Shown here one piece after another: positions 1 through 9,694 of a DNA stretch of 64,000 nt; position 1 is the first letter of the stretch, and each line of letters starts with the position of its first letter. The position numbers were made by a program, and so were the translations under genes. This DNA is from Myxococcales bacterium (GTDB lineage Bacteria > Myxococcota_A > Polyangia > Polyangiales > JADJMO01), in assembly GCA_016709545.1 (NCBI GenBank), contig JADJMO010000030.1, positions 1-64,000 of the forward strand, given 5' to 3'. The notes under the pieces are model-generated. The model was given only the letters and a program-made list of their open reading frames with translations. It did not search any database and was not told the DNA's origin.

Positions 1-744
1 GTCGCGCGGACACAGCAGCATCCACACCGGGAGCACGCTCGCGATGAACCCGTAGGCGGCGATCCACAGGATGAGCGAGTGCTCGCTCAGGAGGAAGTAC
101 CGGGCGAACGACGAGTGCGCGACGTCCTTGCCGAAGAACACGCAGAGGAGCAGCAAGGTCACCCCGATGGCGCTCGCCTCGCCGATCTTGCCGGGCCGGA
201 TCTTGTACATGTAGAGGCCCATGAACAGGGCGATCGGGATGCTGGTCGCGATGGTGAACGCGCCCCAGGCGCTCTCGGCGAGGGCATTGACCACCACCTT
301 GGCCATCGCCGCGATGGCGATGACCACGATGAACAGCACGGCGAATCCAGCAATGAACCCGCTCGGTCCACTGATCTGTCGCCGGGCGATCTCGGCGAGT
401 GATTTTCCGTCGTGGCGCACCGAGGCCGTGAGGATCACGAAGTCGTGCACCGCGCCCGCGAGCACCACGCCGACCAGGATCCAGAGGTACCCCGGGAGGT
501 ACCCGAACTGCGCGGCGAGCACCGGCCCGACCAGCGGCCCGGGGCCGGCGATGGCCGCGAAATGGTGGCCGAACAGCACCCACTTGTTGGTGGGCACGTA
601 GTTCTGCCCGTCCTTCAAGCGGTGCGCCGGGGTGATGTTGGCGTCGTCGAGGACGAGGACCTTCGCCGCGATGAAGGCGCTGTAGTACCGGTAGCCGATG
701 GCCACGACGCAGACGGCGGCGATCATCAGCGGGAGCGCGTGCAT
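1..744 (-). CDS. cstA: Carbon starvation protein CstA, N-terminal part (runs off left edge)
   Basis: Inner-membrane peptide/pyruvate-type transporter of the CstA family. The 248 visible residues start MHALPLMIAA and contain the family hallmarks YRYYSAFIAAKVLVLDD near residue 20, then VPTNKWVLFGHHFAAIAGPG and GPVLAAQFGYLPGYLWIL, followed by several hydrophobic segments. Full CstA proteins are roughly 500 to 700 residues, so the C-terminal half lies outside the window. The ATG at 744 gives the usual N-terminus. Its start codon lies two bases from the ATG proposed for the divergent gene at 747, so any promoter must lie inside the neighbouring coding sequence. Family assignment is from sequence recall; transported substrate is inferred from the family. 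Confidence 0.92.
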   Translation of the reverse strand, partial: MHALPLMIAAVCVVAIGYRYYSAFIAAKVLVLDDANITPAHRLKDGQNYVPTNKWVLFGHHFAAIAGPGPLVGPVLAAQFGYLPGYLWILVGVVLAGAVHDFVILTASVRHDGKSLAEIARRQISGPSGFIAGFAVLFIVVIAIAAMAKVVVNALAESAWGAFTIATSIPIALFMGLYMYKIRPGKIGEASAIGVTLLLLCVFFGKDVAHSSFARYFLLSEHSLILWIAAYGFIASVLPVWMLLCPRD

Positions 745-746
745 GC

Positions 747-1801
747 ATGCGTAGTACTTCCTCCCTTCGCCTCCTGCCAAGCGCGCTCCTCTTGTGCGCT
801 GCGTCGTCCTGCCTACCGCTGCGCTACCTGCGTCAGGCCGTGGTCGGACAGGCCGAGCTGCGGTTCGGGGGCGAGTCGCTGGAGGCGGCGATGGTCGACC
901 CGGCGATCCCTGGGCGCGTGCGCCGGGTGCTGCGCGAGGTGCCGAAGATCCGGGCGTTCGGCGAGCGGATGGGGCTCACGCCCACCGGCAACCATCGCCG
1001 CTACGTCGACCTCGGCCGGCCCGCCGTGGTGTGGGTGGTCTCGGGGTGCGAGGAGCTCGCGTTCCGGTCGCGCGGCTGGTGGTTCCCCATCGTCGGCGAG
1101 GTGCCCTACCTCGGGTTCTTCGACCCGGAGGGCGCGCTCGAGCTCGCCCACGATCTGCGCAAGGAGGGCCTCGACGTCGACGTGCGCACGGCCCGCGCGT
1201 ACTCGACGCTCGGCTGGTTCGAGGACCCGCTCCTCTCCACGATGATCCCCGGCGACGACACCGCGCTCGGCGAGCTCGCCAACACGTTCCTGCACGAGTC
1301 CACCCACGCGACGGTCTACGTGGCGAACCAAACCGCGTTCAACGAGACGGTCGCGAGCTGGATCGGTGACCACCTCGCGCCGCTGTGGCTCACCGAGGCG
1401 CGCGGGGTGGATGGGGTGGAGACGCGCGCCTACCTCACCGCCGAGCGAGACCACGCGCAGCGGATCGCCGCCATGCAGCGCACCACGACGCGCTCGCCGC
1501 GCTCTACGCGAGCGAGCTGCCGAAGATCGAGAAGCGCACGCGCAAGGCCACGCTGATCGGATCGCTCAAGGCGGAGCTCGGGCTCTCGCCGAATCGCACG
1601 ATCAACAACGCGACGCTCGCGGAGCTGCGCAACTACCACGGCGACACGGCCGCGCTCGATCGGCTGTTCGTCTCGTGCGGCAAGAGCTGGCCCGCGACGC
1701 TCGCTGCGTTGCAGCGTATCGAGGGCGACTGGTTCGAGAAGAAGGGGCAGTCCGAGTTCGCGCCGGTCCTCGACCGCGCGCGTTGTGGAGGCGCGGGATG
1801 A
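747..1801 (+). CDS. Putative aminopeptidase lipoprotein (PF10023 type), frameshifted
   Basis: Predicted zinc metallopeptidase. The N-terminus has a lipoprotein-like signal (SALLLCAASSC) followed by a Tyr-x-x-Gln-Ala-x-x-Gly-Gln stretch typical of the Aminopep (PF10023) family. A zinc motif HESTH sits near residue 182, followed by a FNETVASWIG helix that can give the third ligand. The reading frame breaks by one base around 1475-1500. The second half continues in another frame from ALAALYASELPKIEKR to the stop at 1799-1801, and is also family-like (an Asn-Asn-Ala-x-Leu stretch and ATLAALQRIEGDW). One missing base explains it, most likely a sequence error. The stop overlaps the next start (ATGA). 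Confidence 0.75.
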
Positions 1802-2130
1802 AGGTCGTGGACGCGGTGGTGAAGCAGCTCCTCGCGGAGTACGAGGCGACGATCCCGCTCGACGCGGTGGGCGAGGCGATAGGAGACGCCGCCGTCACGC
1901 AGGCGGACATCGAGGCCATCTTCGACCGGCTCGAGGCTGCGGGGCGCACGATCGTCGCGCCAGAGGGCGCGCAGGGCGTCGAGCGGCTGCGCGTGATCCT
2001 GCCGGCGGCGCGCGCGCTGCGCAGCAAGGGCGTGGTGCCCACGGTCACGGAGCTCGCGACCGCGACGGGGCTCACGGGCTCGGAGGTGCGCGCCGCGCTG
2101 CTGCTCGCGAAGGTGATGTCGCGCGGCTAG
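1798..2130 (+). CDS. Hypothetical helical protein, 110 aa
   Basis: Starts with an ATG that overlaps the previous stop as ATGA, so it is probably translationally coupled to the aminopeptidase. The product is acidic and helical. The segment ADIEAIFDRLEAAGRTIV resembles the small N-terminal domain (region 1.1) of primary sigma factors, and the C-terminal half (VTELATATGLTGSEVRAALL) looks like a helix-turn-helix. No catalytic motif is visible. The DNA-binding role is inference only. Confidence 0.7.
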   Translation: MKVVDAVVKQLLAEYEATIPLDAVGEAIGDAAVTQADIEAIFDRLEAAGRTIVAPEGAQGVERLRVILPAARALRSKGVVPTVTELATATGLTGSEVRAALLLAKVMSRG

Positions 2131-2144
2131 CGCTGACTGGCCGC

Positions 2145-2441
2145 GTGTCTCGACTGGCAGTAGAGTTGCTGAATGATGCATGGAAGGCCCACGTCCGAGG
2201 CGGTCGGCTCGTACTCGACGCGCCCACGGCCCCGCCCGAAGGCACGGAGGTCGAACTGGTTGCTGCGGATGAGGCGAGCCTCGGCGGTGAGGGTGAATTC
2301 GACGCAGAGGAGCGCGCGCGTCTGATCGAGGCGATCGAGGAAGGCGAGGCCTGCATGGAGCGTGGTGAGTACGTGGACGGGATTGCTTTCGCCAATCAGC
2401 TCCTGGCGGACCGTGAAGCTCAAATTCGTTCGCTCCGCTGA
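2145..2441 (+). CDS. Antitoxin-like protein (DUF104/AbrB-like), 98 aa
   Basis: The segment KAHVRGGRLVLDAPTAPPEG followed by TEVELV matches the short N-terminal beta domain of antitoxins paired with RelE/ParE toxins. The rest is acidic and ends ANQLLADREAQIRSLR. The in-frame start is GTG at 2145 (TTG 2166 is an alternative). An ATG at 2180 sits one base out of frame exactly where family members begin (Met-Lys-Ala-His-Val), so one extra G near 2182 may have disrupted the true start. It overlaps the toxin gene by 29 bp, the usual antitoxin-toxin arrangement. The role would be neutralising the toxin and autoregulation, inferred from family and context. Confidence 0.7.
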   Translation: MSRLAVELLNDAWKAHVRGGRLVLDAPTAPPEGTEVELVAADEASLGGEGEFDAEERARLIEAIEEGEACMERGEYVDGIAFANQLLADREAQIRSLR

Positions 2442-2708
2442 GAGCCAAGCCCGGCGCATCGAGGTCTGGTGGTCGAGGAATCGCCCGGCGAGTCCAGACC
2501 TGTTCGCTCGCGAGCTGCGCGACTGCAAGTTCTGCTTTCGAGTCCTTCGATGGGCGCGGCGTGGCCGACGCCGCGGCGTCCGACGCTGCGACGCGTGTTC
2601 ATGCGTCGAACGAAGCGTCACATCTACTACCGCCCGCTCGAGGCAGAAGACACGCTCCTCGTCGTCGCCATCTGGGGTGCCCCCAAGGGACAGGCGCCTG
2701 ACCTCTAG
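2413..2708 (+). CDS. RelE/ParE-family toxin, frameshifted
   Basis: The N-terminus KLKFVRSAESQARRIEVWW, then NRPASPDLFAREL, is a standard ParE-type start. The C-terminus in a second frame reads LRRVFMRRTKRHIYYRPL, then LLVVAIWGAPKGQAPDL, the standard ParE end with its conserved Arg/Tyr pair and last strand. One base is missing near 2520, between ELRD and LQVLLSSP, so as given no intact toxin is made. Together with the overlapping antitoxin it is a type II toxin-antitoxin pair. It could be genuinely inactivated, but the many other single-base breaks in the window make a sequence error as likely. It starts with GTG at 2413. Confidence 0.7.
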
Positions 2709-3796
2709 CTAGCGCTTCTTCCAGTGGGTCTCGTCGAAGTACCAGGTCTCACCCGCGTGCAGGTTGCCGGGGCCGCCGCACGCGGCCGGCTTGCCGGCGG
2801 CGGCGCGCACGTAGACGCGGTCGTTCTCCTTCTGGAGCCACGCCGTCGTGATGCACTGCGGGTCGGGGCAAGCCGACCCCGCGTCGACGCCCGCGTCGGT
2901 GACGAGCGGGATGGCGATCCCGCCGTCGAGCGGCGCGCCGCCGATGATCGGCTTGATGACCGACGCGATGGTGGGCGTCTTGATGACGATGCTCGGCGCA
3001 CCGAGCGGTGAGGTGCCGTACTTCTCGGTCGCTCCCGGAGCGTCGCCGTCCACCCCGAACTTGCCGGTCTTCGCGTCGACCTTCTTGCACGCGACCTTCA
3101 CCGTGGTGGTGAGGGGCTTGTGGTACATCGCGCAGCGGTCGTTCTTCTCGCCGTCGAGTGGCTTGCACGAGTACGGGATGCCGTTCGCGGGCGCGTAGCC
3201 GTAGAAGCGCGCCTCGTCGTTCCAGTAGCCGACGTCGCCCGCCGGGGTCCGGTAACCGACCGAGTACACGACGCGGAAGGCCACCGTGGCGCCCGTCTTC
3301 TCGCCCTTGCCGTTGGCCGCGGAGACGTACACCTTCGAGATGCCGACGCCGTCCTTGATGGCGAACTCGGGCGCGCTGACGTACTCGACGTAGCACTTCT
3401 TGTCGGCCGACAGCGTCACCGCGATCGTGCCGACGATCGGCGCGCCGGCCATGGCCCACACGGCGACCGAGGCGTTCGGCTGTCCCGCCGAGGAGAGCAG
3501 CTTGGGCTTGGCGCCCAGCGGGGAGTCGTTCCCTGGGGCGCAGAGGGCGGGAGGCGGAGGGCCCTCGTCCTTCTTCACGTCCTCGACGCCATCGTCGGGC
3601 GCGCCCGTGTCCTCCTCGTCCTTCTTCTCCTCGTCGTCGCCCTTCTTCTCTTTCTTCGCCTTCTTGTCCTTCTTCTTCTTGCCCTTGTCGTCGTCGTCGT
3701 CGTCGGAAGAAGCCGGCTTCTCTTCCTTCTTCGGCTCCTCCTTGGTGCAGGCGGCGAACAGGAGGGCGAGGGCCCAAGGGCGAACGGACGACGCAT
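2709..3796 (-). CDS. Lipoprotein of unknown function, Lys/Asp/Glu-rich linker, frameshift in signal peptide
   Basis: The ATG at 3796 gives MRRPFAL. One base is missing in the CCC/GGG/CCC run near 3775, after which the frame gives WALALLFAAC, a clear lipobox, followed by a highly charged Lys/Glu/Asp linker of about 60 residues. The mature domain of about 280 residues contains YVEYVSAPEFAIKDGVGI, conserved cysteines and a C-terminal TWYFDETHWKKR. No family is recognised. It is probably an outer-membrane-anchored surface or periplasmic protein. Its stop abuts the ParE-like gene stop. Without the frameshift correction, a start at 3578 would lose the signal peptide. Confidence 0.72.
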
Positions 3797-3830
3797 GGTC
3801 GCCCGTTCGTACCCGATCTGCGGGAAGAGA

Positions 3831-6149
3831 TCAGCGCTTGCGGCGCGCGATCACCAGCGCGAGGCCGAGGATCGCGAACGCCGCGGCGGTCGACGGAGCG
3901 GGCGTGGTGCCCGGCACCGCACAGCCGCAGCCGCTCTTGGTGGTGGCCTCCGGCGTCGCCGGGTTGGTGCCCGCGTCGTCGCCCGGGCCCGGGCCGGGGT
4001 CCGGCGGCGCGTCGGCGGTGACCTCGATGCCGTTGATGTCGGCCGCGGTCTCCCCGGTGTTGCCGAGCATCAGGTGGACGGGGGCGGTCTCGCCCCACTT
4101 GCCCGCGACGTCGAGGTCGAGGTCGCAGGTCGCGTTCTTCTTGGCGGCGTCGAGCGTGCACGGCGCCTGCACCGCGTCGTGCTTGGTCGGGCCGTAGGTG
4201 AACTTGATCGGCTCACCGCCCGCCTTGGCCAGGAGCACCGGCGCGTAGGGCGTGCCCGCGGGCCCACCGAACGGGCTGCCGCCTGCGCTGCCGAACGTGC
4301 CGCCGCGCGTGACGATCGCGAAGTTCACGTGCAGCTTCGTGAGGCCACCCGCGGGCGCATCGAACTTGATCTGGTTGATGCCGGGCGCCACGTCCCCCTT
4401 GCTCGCCATGTCCTTCTTGCTCGGCGCGTGGATGCCGAGCCGCGGATCGACGGACCCGAGCTTCGCGCCCGCGTAGTTGCGCACGCGAGGGTTGCCCTTG
4501 TCCATGCCGCGGTCCTTGAAGGCGGCGGCGAGCGCGTCCGCGGTGGTCTTGTCGACGCCCGCGCCGGTGGCGGTCACGAGCGCGTCGGCGAAGTCGCCGA
4601 AGCCGACGTCGCCGCTCGGCGCCGTCATGAGCAGCTTCATCGTCGCCTTCTCGAACTTGGTCTGCTGATCGGGCGTGAGCTTGGAGTAGACGGCCCACAC
4701 GCCGGCGGTGAACGGCTCGGAGTCCTGGTGCACCTCGCCGGTCAGCGCATCCGGGAAGGCGTACTTGTTGGTCATCGACCGGATGCCCTTGCCCGAGGGG
4801 GCGAGGCCCTTGGCGGCGTACTGCCCGAGCTCACCGTTCTTGGTGAGGAAGAACGAGTACAGGTCGGCGACGCCCTCGTTGAGGCCGCCGGGCGAGTAGG
4901 ACAGGCCGAACTCGTCCTGATGGGTCGCGCCGCCGAACTTGATGGTCCGCGAGACGAGGTAGTGGCCGAACTCGTGATAGACCACAGCGCCGTCCCAGCC
5001 GAAGTCGGAGAGCGTGCCCTGGCCGAACCACATGGCGTCGCCGTCGATGCCGAACACGGCGCCGAAGGTGGGGTCGCCCGCGGCGAAGAAGGCGTTGTCG
5101 AACCGCGCGAGTGGCAGGTCGGGGTTGGCCATCTTCGTAGTGTCGAACGTGTTGAACCCGGCGGGCACGCGCAGGTTGGCGATCGCGTTCACCGCGTCGG
5201 GCGCCTCGGGGAATCCGAGCGTCTTGACGTAGTTGTAGACCCGCGACGTGTGGTGGAACATCGAGAGCTCGGCGTAGACGTCCTCGTCGCCCTCGAGCGG
5301 CTTGATGTCGGTGTAGTCGCCGCCCGCGTTCGGGGTGACGGTGCGGACGAGGTCGCACACATGCACCTTGATGAAGCCGCTGATGTCCTTGACGGCCTTC
5401 TTGTCGATGCAGTTGTACGCGGTGACGCGCGGGCTCTGCAGGCCCTCCTTGCCGACGGTGTTGTCGAGGGTGACCTCGGAGGTGGTGGGGGTGGCGACGG
5501 GGTTCTCGGCGTAGACGCTCGCCTTGCGGTCGAAGACGAGGGTCTCGTACTGCATGACCACCTCGCCGGTGTGCGCGTCGATCAGCGCGGTCGGGCGGGT
5601 GGGGAGGCCCACGGAGGGCGCGAGGACCGAGTAGACCAGCCGCGGCTCGCCACCAGTCGGGAGAATCGCGAGCCGTGCGCCGTGGCCGTCGGCCGGTACG
5701 CCGGCCTCGTTGGCGATGCGCAGCGCCTCGGCGGCGGGAAGGCTCGGCTTGGTCGAGACGGGGCGCGCCTCGAGGAGGTGACTCGTGAAGAGGGTCGCGC
5801 GACCATCCTTCTGGAGCTCGAGGCGGGCGCCGCGGTCGAGGACCGGTACGCCGTCGATGGTCTGGCCGAAGCGCGCGATCTGGGTGCCGTCGACGAACGG
5901 CACGACGTCGCGCTGCGCGAGGTCGAGGGTCGCGGCCCACGGCGCGTGGCGGGCCACGACGTCGCGGAGGATGTCCTTCGGCGCGCGCGTGGAGGCGCCG
6001 GTGAGCTCACCGGCGATGCGCCAGGGTCGCAGCGCGCCCTGCTGGAACGAGACGTCCACGGCCGGCGAGGCCGAGAGCGGTGCGGCGACCCCGTGGGGGA
6101 CGACGGCCAGCGAGAGCAGCGACAGTGTGGCGAACGCGAGTCGACGCAT
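3831..6149 (-). CDS. Secreted M4/M36-like zinc metallopeptidase with MYXO-CTERM tail
   Basis: 772 residues. It has a signal peptide (RLAFATLSLLSLAVVPHGVAA), then an FTP/PepSY-like propeptide (residues about 60-190, with LIDAHTGEVVMQYETLV). The catalytic domain carries the gluzincin motif HEFGHYLV near residue 390 and the downstream ligand motif LNEGVADLYSFF. The end is a Pro/Asp/Gly linker and a MYXO-CTERM signal: the SGCGC motif, a hydrophobic helix and a terminal RRKR. This tail is known from Myxococcota and directs surface anchoring or sorting. The ATG at 6149 has a strong Shine-Dalgarno (GGAGG) 8 bases upstream. Confidence 0.9.
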   Translation of the reverse strand: MRRLAFATLSLLSLAVVPHGVAAPLSASPAVDVSFQQGALRPWRIAGELTGASTRAPKDILRDVVARHAPWAATLDLAQRDVVPFVDGTQIARFGQTIDGVPVLDRGARLELQKDGRATLFTSHLLEARPVSTKPSLPAAEALRIANEAGVPADGHGARLAILPTGGEPRLVYSVLAPSVGLPTRPTALIDAHTGEVVMQYETLVFDRKASVYAENPVATPTTSEVTLDNTVGKEGLQSPRVTAYNCIDKKAVKDISGFIKVHVCDLVRTVTPNAGGDYTDIKPLEGDEDVYAELSMFHHTSRVYNYVKTLGFPEAPDAVNAIANLRVPAGFNTFDTTKMANPDLPLARFDNAFFAAGDPTFGAVFGIDGDAMWFGQGTLSDFGWDGAVVYHEFGHYLVSRTIKFGGATHQDEFGLSYSPGGLNEGVADLYSFFLTKNGELGQYAAKGLAPSGKGIRSMTNKYAFPDALTGEVHQDSEPFTAGVWAVYSKLTPDQQTKFEKATMKLLMTAPSGDVGFGDFADALVTATGAGVDKTTADALAAAFKDRGMDKGNPRVRNYAGAKLGSVDPRLGIHAPSKKDMASKGDVAPGINQIKFDAPAGGLTKLHVNFAIVTRGGTFGSAGGSPFGGPAGTPYAPVLLAKAGGEPIKFTYGPTKHDAVQAPCTLDAAKKNATCDLDLDVAGKWGETAPVHLMLGNTGETAADINGIEVTADAPPDPGPGPGDDAGTNPATPEATTKSGCGCAVPGTTPAPSTAAAFAILGLALVIARRKR

Positions 6150-6312
6150 GGGGTGATCCCTCCGCTTGGAGTTGGGTGCGGAGGTGATCTACTGTTCGCA
6201 CACGGAATATCGAGTGCCTTCGGTTCGGGATCCGTGTGCGGTGGAAACATCCGACGCCGAGCGGCTGAGCCACCGCAGAATCAGGGGCAATCGGCCGCTG
6301 CCGGAGAAAGCG

Positions 6313-6341
6313 TTGACACCGTGGGGGCCGGGGAGTATCAA
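6313..6341 (+). promoter_or_regulatory. Sigma-70-type promoter of the tRNA-Val gene
   Basis: TTGACA at 6313-6318 is a perfect -35 box, followed by a 17-base spacer and TATCAA at 6336-6341 as the -10 box (4 of 6 consensus). The predicted transcription start lies about 6348, just upstream of the mature tRNA 5' end at 6354. Confidence 0.75.
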
Positions 6342-6353
6342 CCGCTCCCCCCT

Positions 6354-6425
<72 letters not shown>

Positions 6426-6441
6426 CAGAGAGAGCAGTCAG

Positions 6442-6477
6442 ACCGGTTGGAGCAGCAGCTTCAGCCGGTTTTTCTTT
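6442..6477 (+). terminator. Rho-independent terminator of tRNA-Val
   Basis: The left arm at 6442-6453 pairs over 12 positions, including two G-U pairs, with 6458-6469 around the loop AGCA, followed by a T-rich tract TTTTTCTTT. It also separates the tRNA from the convergent helicase gene ending at 6484. Confidence 0.85.
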
Positions 6478-6483
6478 GGGAGA

Positions 6484-9400
6484 TCATCCCGCGGCCACCT
6501 TCACCTCCTGGAAGAGGCCGAAGGGGATCGGGTGGTCGAGCTCCCACTCGATGGCCATCGGACGGGCGCCGGTGTGGCGCACGTACTGGCAGGGACCGAG
6601 GAAGGTGTAGGGCATCGTCACGCCGGGACGCGACTCGCGTCGCTCGCGCACGAAGAGCAGGATCGCGTGGTCGTTGGCGGCATGCTCCACGTAGCGACGG
6701 CCGGTCTTGGTGTCGGCATGAACCGAGCTCTGGGACTCCCAGTGGAACCGCGTGCGGGTCAGCACGAAGTCCCGATACATGGTCGTCGGCGAGTACTCGT
6801 CCTCGGACTTCTCGAGGGTCACGAACAGGAGGTCGGCGCGGTGGCGCTTGGAGTGGAAGACTCCCTCGCGAAGACGATAGCTGCGTCCCTTGCTGTCGCG
6901 CTCGTCGAGGGCCGCCATCACCTCGTCGAGGCCATAGGTGGCGTGCACGGCGAGCGGGAGTTCGGCGAGGCGGCCACCGAGAGGTGGCGTTAGCTTGCTG
7001 CGATCGGCGAGGAGCCGGAAGACCTCCAAGAGCTCCTTCCGCAGCGGGGCGCAGGAGGCGAGCTGGTCGAAGCAACGGGGTATCTCCGCGAGCGGATCGT
7101 TTGCCCAGCCGAGGGAGACGAAGAGCATCCGCGCCCAGGGATCGTCCAGGTGGGTGGGGGCGCCCTCGAGGAGCGCCCGGTAGCGATCGAGGCGCTCGGC
7201 GTCGTTGACATGGAGGAGGCGAGCCAGGGCCTTCTCGAACCGCTCTTCGGTCGCGGCATCCGCGGAGGCCAGCACCGCGAACCCGGCCCGCCGCCGCAGT
7301 CGTGTGAAGCTGCGGCCAGGGCGCGAGAAGACGTCGTCGAGATCGAGGCTCGCCTTGCGCAGGAACTCGGCGAGGCCGATGTCCCCCGCTTGTTGCAGAT
7401 CGGCGACGAGGGCCTCGTCCCCGCGGCCCAGCGACTGCTGGATGTTCGTGAGCACCACCTCGGCAGCGACCCTGTCGAGCTGGATCGAGCAGCCGCTCGG
7501 CAGGTGCGGGAAGCCGCGCTCGACCTGCCGCGCGATCTCGGCCCGCGTCCCGCCCACGATGGCCCGGAAGCGCGCGTCGAAGCGGAACTTGCGGTGCGCG
7601 CCGCCGATGAAGTCGAGCACCGTGAGGCACTCCTTGTCGGGGCGCCGGCGCAGGCCGCGACCGAGCTGCTGCAGGAACAGCGACGCGCTCTCGGTCGGGC
7701 GAAGGAACAGCACGGTGTCGACGTCCGGCACGTCGACACCCTCGTTGAGGAGGTCGACGCTGAAGATCGCCCGCAGGTCACCAGCCTGGAGGCGCGCCAG
7801 CGCGGCGGTGCGATCTTTGGTCGAGGTGCGCTGCGAGAGCGCGACCGACGCGAGGCCGGCGCGCGTGAAGCGTTCGGCGACGAACTCGGCGTGGTCGATG
7901 TCGACGCAGAAGCCGAGCGCGCGCATCTCGAGGGGACGCGCGACGCGCCGGCCCACCTCCTGGAGGACCCGCTGGATCCACACTTCGTTCGCCGTGTAGA
8001 GGTTCCGGAGCTTCGTCGAGTCGTAGCCCGTCCGGGTCCACAGGTCGTCGCGAGAGAGGTTGGTGCCGTCGCTGACGCCGAAGTACTGGAACGGCGACAG
8101 CAGCCCTTGATCGAGGGCCTTCCAGAGGCGCAGCTCCACGGCGATGCGCTCGTCGAACCACCCGAGCACCGAGCGACCGTCGGTGCGCTCCGGCGTCGCC
8201 GTCAGGCCGAGCAGGTACCGCGGTCGCAGGCGTTGGAGCAGCGTGTCGTACGTCCGGCTCGCCGCGTGGTGGAACTCGTCGACGATGACCACGTCGAAGG
8301 CGTCCGGGGCGAGCTCCGCCAGCTTGTCCTCGTGCAGGGACTCGATGTTGGCGAAGACGTGCTCGCCGGAGCGCGGGACCTCGCCGTTGCCGAGGCGCTC
8401 GCCGAACACGGGATCGCCGAGCACGACCCGGAAGACGTTCATGCTCTGCTCCAGGATCTCGTGGCGGTGCGCGACGAACAGCAGGCTCGGTCGGCGGCCG
8501 GTCTCGGCCCTCAGACGCTTCGTGAGGTCCCGGAAATCAAACGCCGCAATGAACGTCTTGCCGGTGCCGGTGGCCGCGACGACCAGGTTGCGGGTGTGAC
8601 CGCGGCTGCGCTCGGCCGCGAGCAGCTCGAGCGCCTCGGCCTGGTGCGGCTTCGGGTCGACGTGGATCGAGAGCAGCAGCGAGCTCCGCGCGCTGACCTG
8701 CCGGCGCACGGCCTCGTCCCAGCGAGCCGCGTCACGCGCCGGGTCGTAGGGCTCGAACGTGCCGTCGGACCAGTACTGCTCGAAGACACGACCAAACTTC
8801 TCGAGGATGGCGCCGTTGTCGACGCGCGACAGACGGACGTTCCACTCGAGCCCGTCGAGCATGGCCGCGTGGGAGAGGTTCGACGACCCGATGTACGCCG
8901 TGGAGTAACCGCTCTCGCGATGGAACAGCCACGCCTTGGCGTGGAGACGGGTGCGCTCGGCGTCGTACGAGACACGCACCTCGGCGCCGAGCTCGGCCAG
9001 CGCATCGAGGGCGCGCCGCTCGGTCGCGCCCATGTACGCGGTCGTGAGGACGCGCAGCTTGCCCGGTCGGCGCGCGAGGAGCCCCTGGAGCGCCCCTTCG
9101 ATCAGCCGATAGCCGCTCCACTTGAGGAACGAGCACAGGAGGTCGACGGAGTCGGCCGAGGCCAGCTCGCGCGCCAGCTCGGGCCCGAGCCGCAGATCGT
9201 GGCGCCCGTTGACCATCAGCTCGCTGCTGGAGAGCGGGACCTCGGGGCGGATCGCTCTTGGCGCGTCGACCAGGCCGCGTGATGGCTCGTGCACGGCGAG
9301 CAGCTTGCGCGCCGGCGGCGCGATGTGGTCGGTCGGGAGGGTCACGCCGTTCGCGGCCGTCGTGAGGTGCTCAAGCACGGTGTTGGTGAGCGCCACCTGC

Positions 9401-9618
9401 CGCTCGACGGCGGTGTCCTCCTCGCCATCGGTCAGGCTGCGCAGCGTGGCGAGCACGCGCTCGTGCACCTGACGCGCCAGCGCCTGGGCCGCCGCCTCGC
9501 GGTCGTTCCCGAGGGGCTCGACCTGGACCTGGTTCGCGGAGAGCTGGGTGAGCTTTGCGTCGAGCGCGCGATCGACCAGCGCGTCGTAGAGGCCCGAGGG
9601 CAGGTGCTTCGGGTCCAC
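6484..9618 (-). CDS. PLD-nuclease/SF2 helicase/DUF3427 fusion protein
   Basis: About 1044 residues from the chosen GTG at 9618. An upstream start at 9747 would overlap the preceding gene. Domains in order: a phospholipase-D-like domain (about residues 155-290, one HKD-type motif LHAKAWLF with GSSNLS); an SF2 helicase with Walker A AATGTGKT, Walker B VDEFHH and TATPERTDG; a helicase C domain ending QQLGRGLRRRP; and a C-terminal DUF3427 region (HWESQSS, PYTFLGPCQYVRH). Proteins of this architecture are known near restriction and defence genes and probably act on foreign DNA. This is inference from architecture; the target is unknown. It lies beside tRNA-Val and upstream of an AbiE pair. Confidence 0.9.
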   Translation of the reverse strand: MDPKHLPSGLYDALVDRALDAKLTQLSANQVQVEPLGNDREAAAQALARQVHERVLATLRSLTDGEEDTAVERQVALTNTVLEHLTTAANGVTLPTDHIAPPARKLLAVHEPSRGLVDAPRAIRPEVPLSSSELMVNGRHDLRLGPELARELASADSVDLLCSFLKWSGYRLIEGALQGLLARRPGKLRVLTTAYMGATERRALDALAELGAEVRVSYDAERTRLHAKAWLFHRESGYSTAYIGSSNLSHAAMLDGLEWNVRLSRVDNGAILEKFGRVFEQYWSDGTFEPYDPARDAARWDEAVRRQVSARSSLLLSIHVDPKPHQAEALELLAAERSRGHTRNLVVAATGTGKTFIAAFDFRDLTKRLRAETGRRPSLLFVAHRHEILEQSMNVFRVVLGDPVFGERLGNGEVPRSGEHVFANIESLHEDKLAELAPDAFDVVIVDEFHHAASRTYDTLLQRLRPRYLLGLTATPERTDGRSVLGWFDERIAVELRLWKALDQGLLSPFQYFGVSDGTNLSRDDLWTRTGYDSTKLRNLYTANEVWIQRVLQEVGRRVARPLEMRALGFCVDIDHAEFVAERFTRAGLASVALSQRTSTKDRTAALARLQAGDLRAIFSVDLLNEGVDVPDVDTVLFLRPTESASLFLQQLGRGLRRRPDKECLTVLDFIGGAHRKFRFDARFRAIVGGTRAEIARQVERGFPHLPSGCSIQLDRVAAEVVLTNIQQSLGRGDEALVADLQQAGDIGLAEFLRKASLDLDDVFSRPGRSFTRLRRRAGFAVLASADAATEERFEKALARLLHVNDAERLDRYRALLEGAPTHLDDPWARMLFVSLGWANDPLAEIPRCFDQLASCAPLRKELLEVFRLLADRSKLTPPLGGRLAELPLAVHATYGLDEVMAALDERDSKGRSYRLREGVFHSKRHRADLLFVTLEKSEDEYSPTTMYRDFVLTRTRFHWESQSSVHADTKTGRRYVEHAANDHAILLFVRERRESRPGVTMPYTFLGPCQYVRHTGARPMAIEWELDHPIPFGLFQEVKVAAG

Positions 9619-9694
9619 GTGGAGGACGATACCGATCTCGATCTGCGGGGTCGACCCAGCGCTTCGCAGCCCGGCGCGAGCGGGCGATCGCAAT

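Noticed and set aside
7150..9282. 710-residue plus-strand frame
   Set aside because: Exactly opposite the helicase domains; no motifs of its own.
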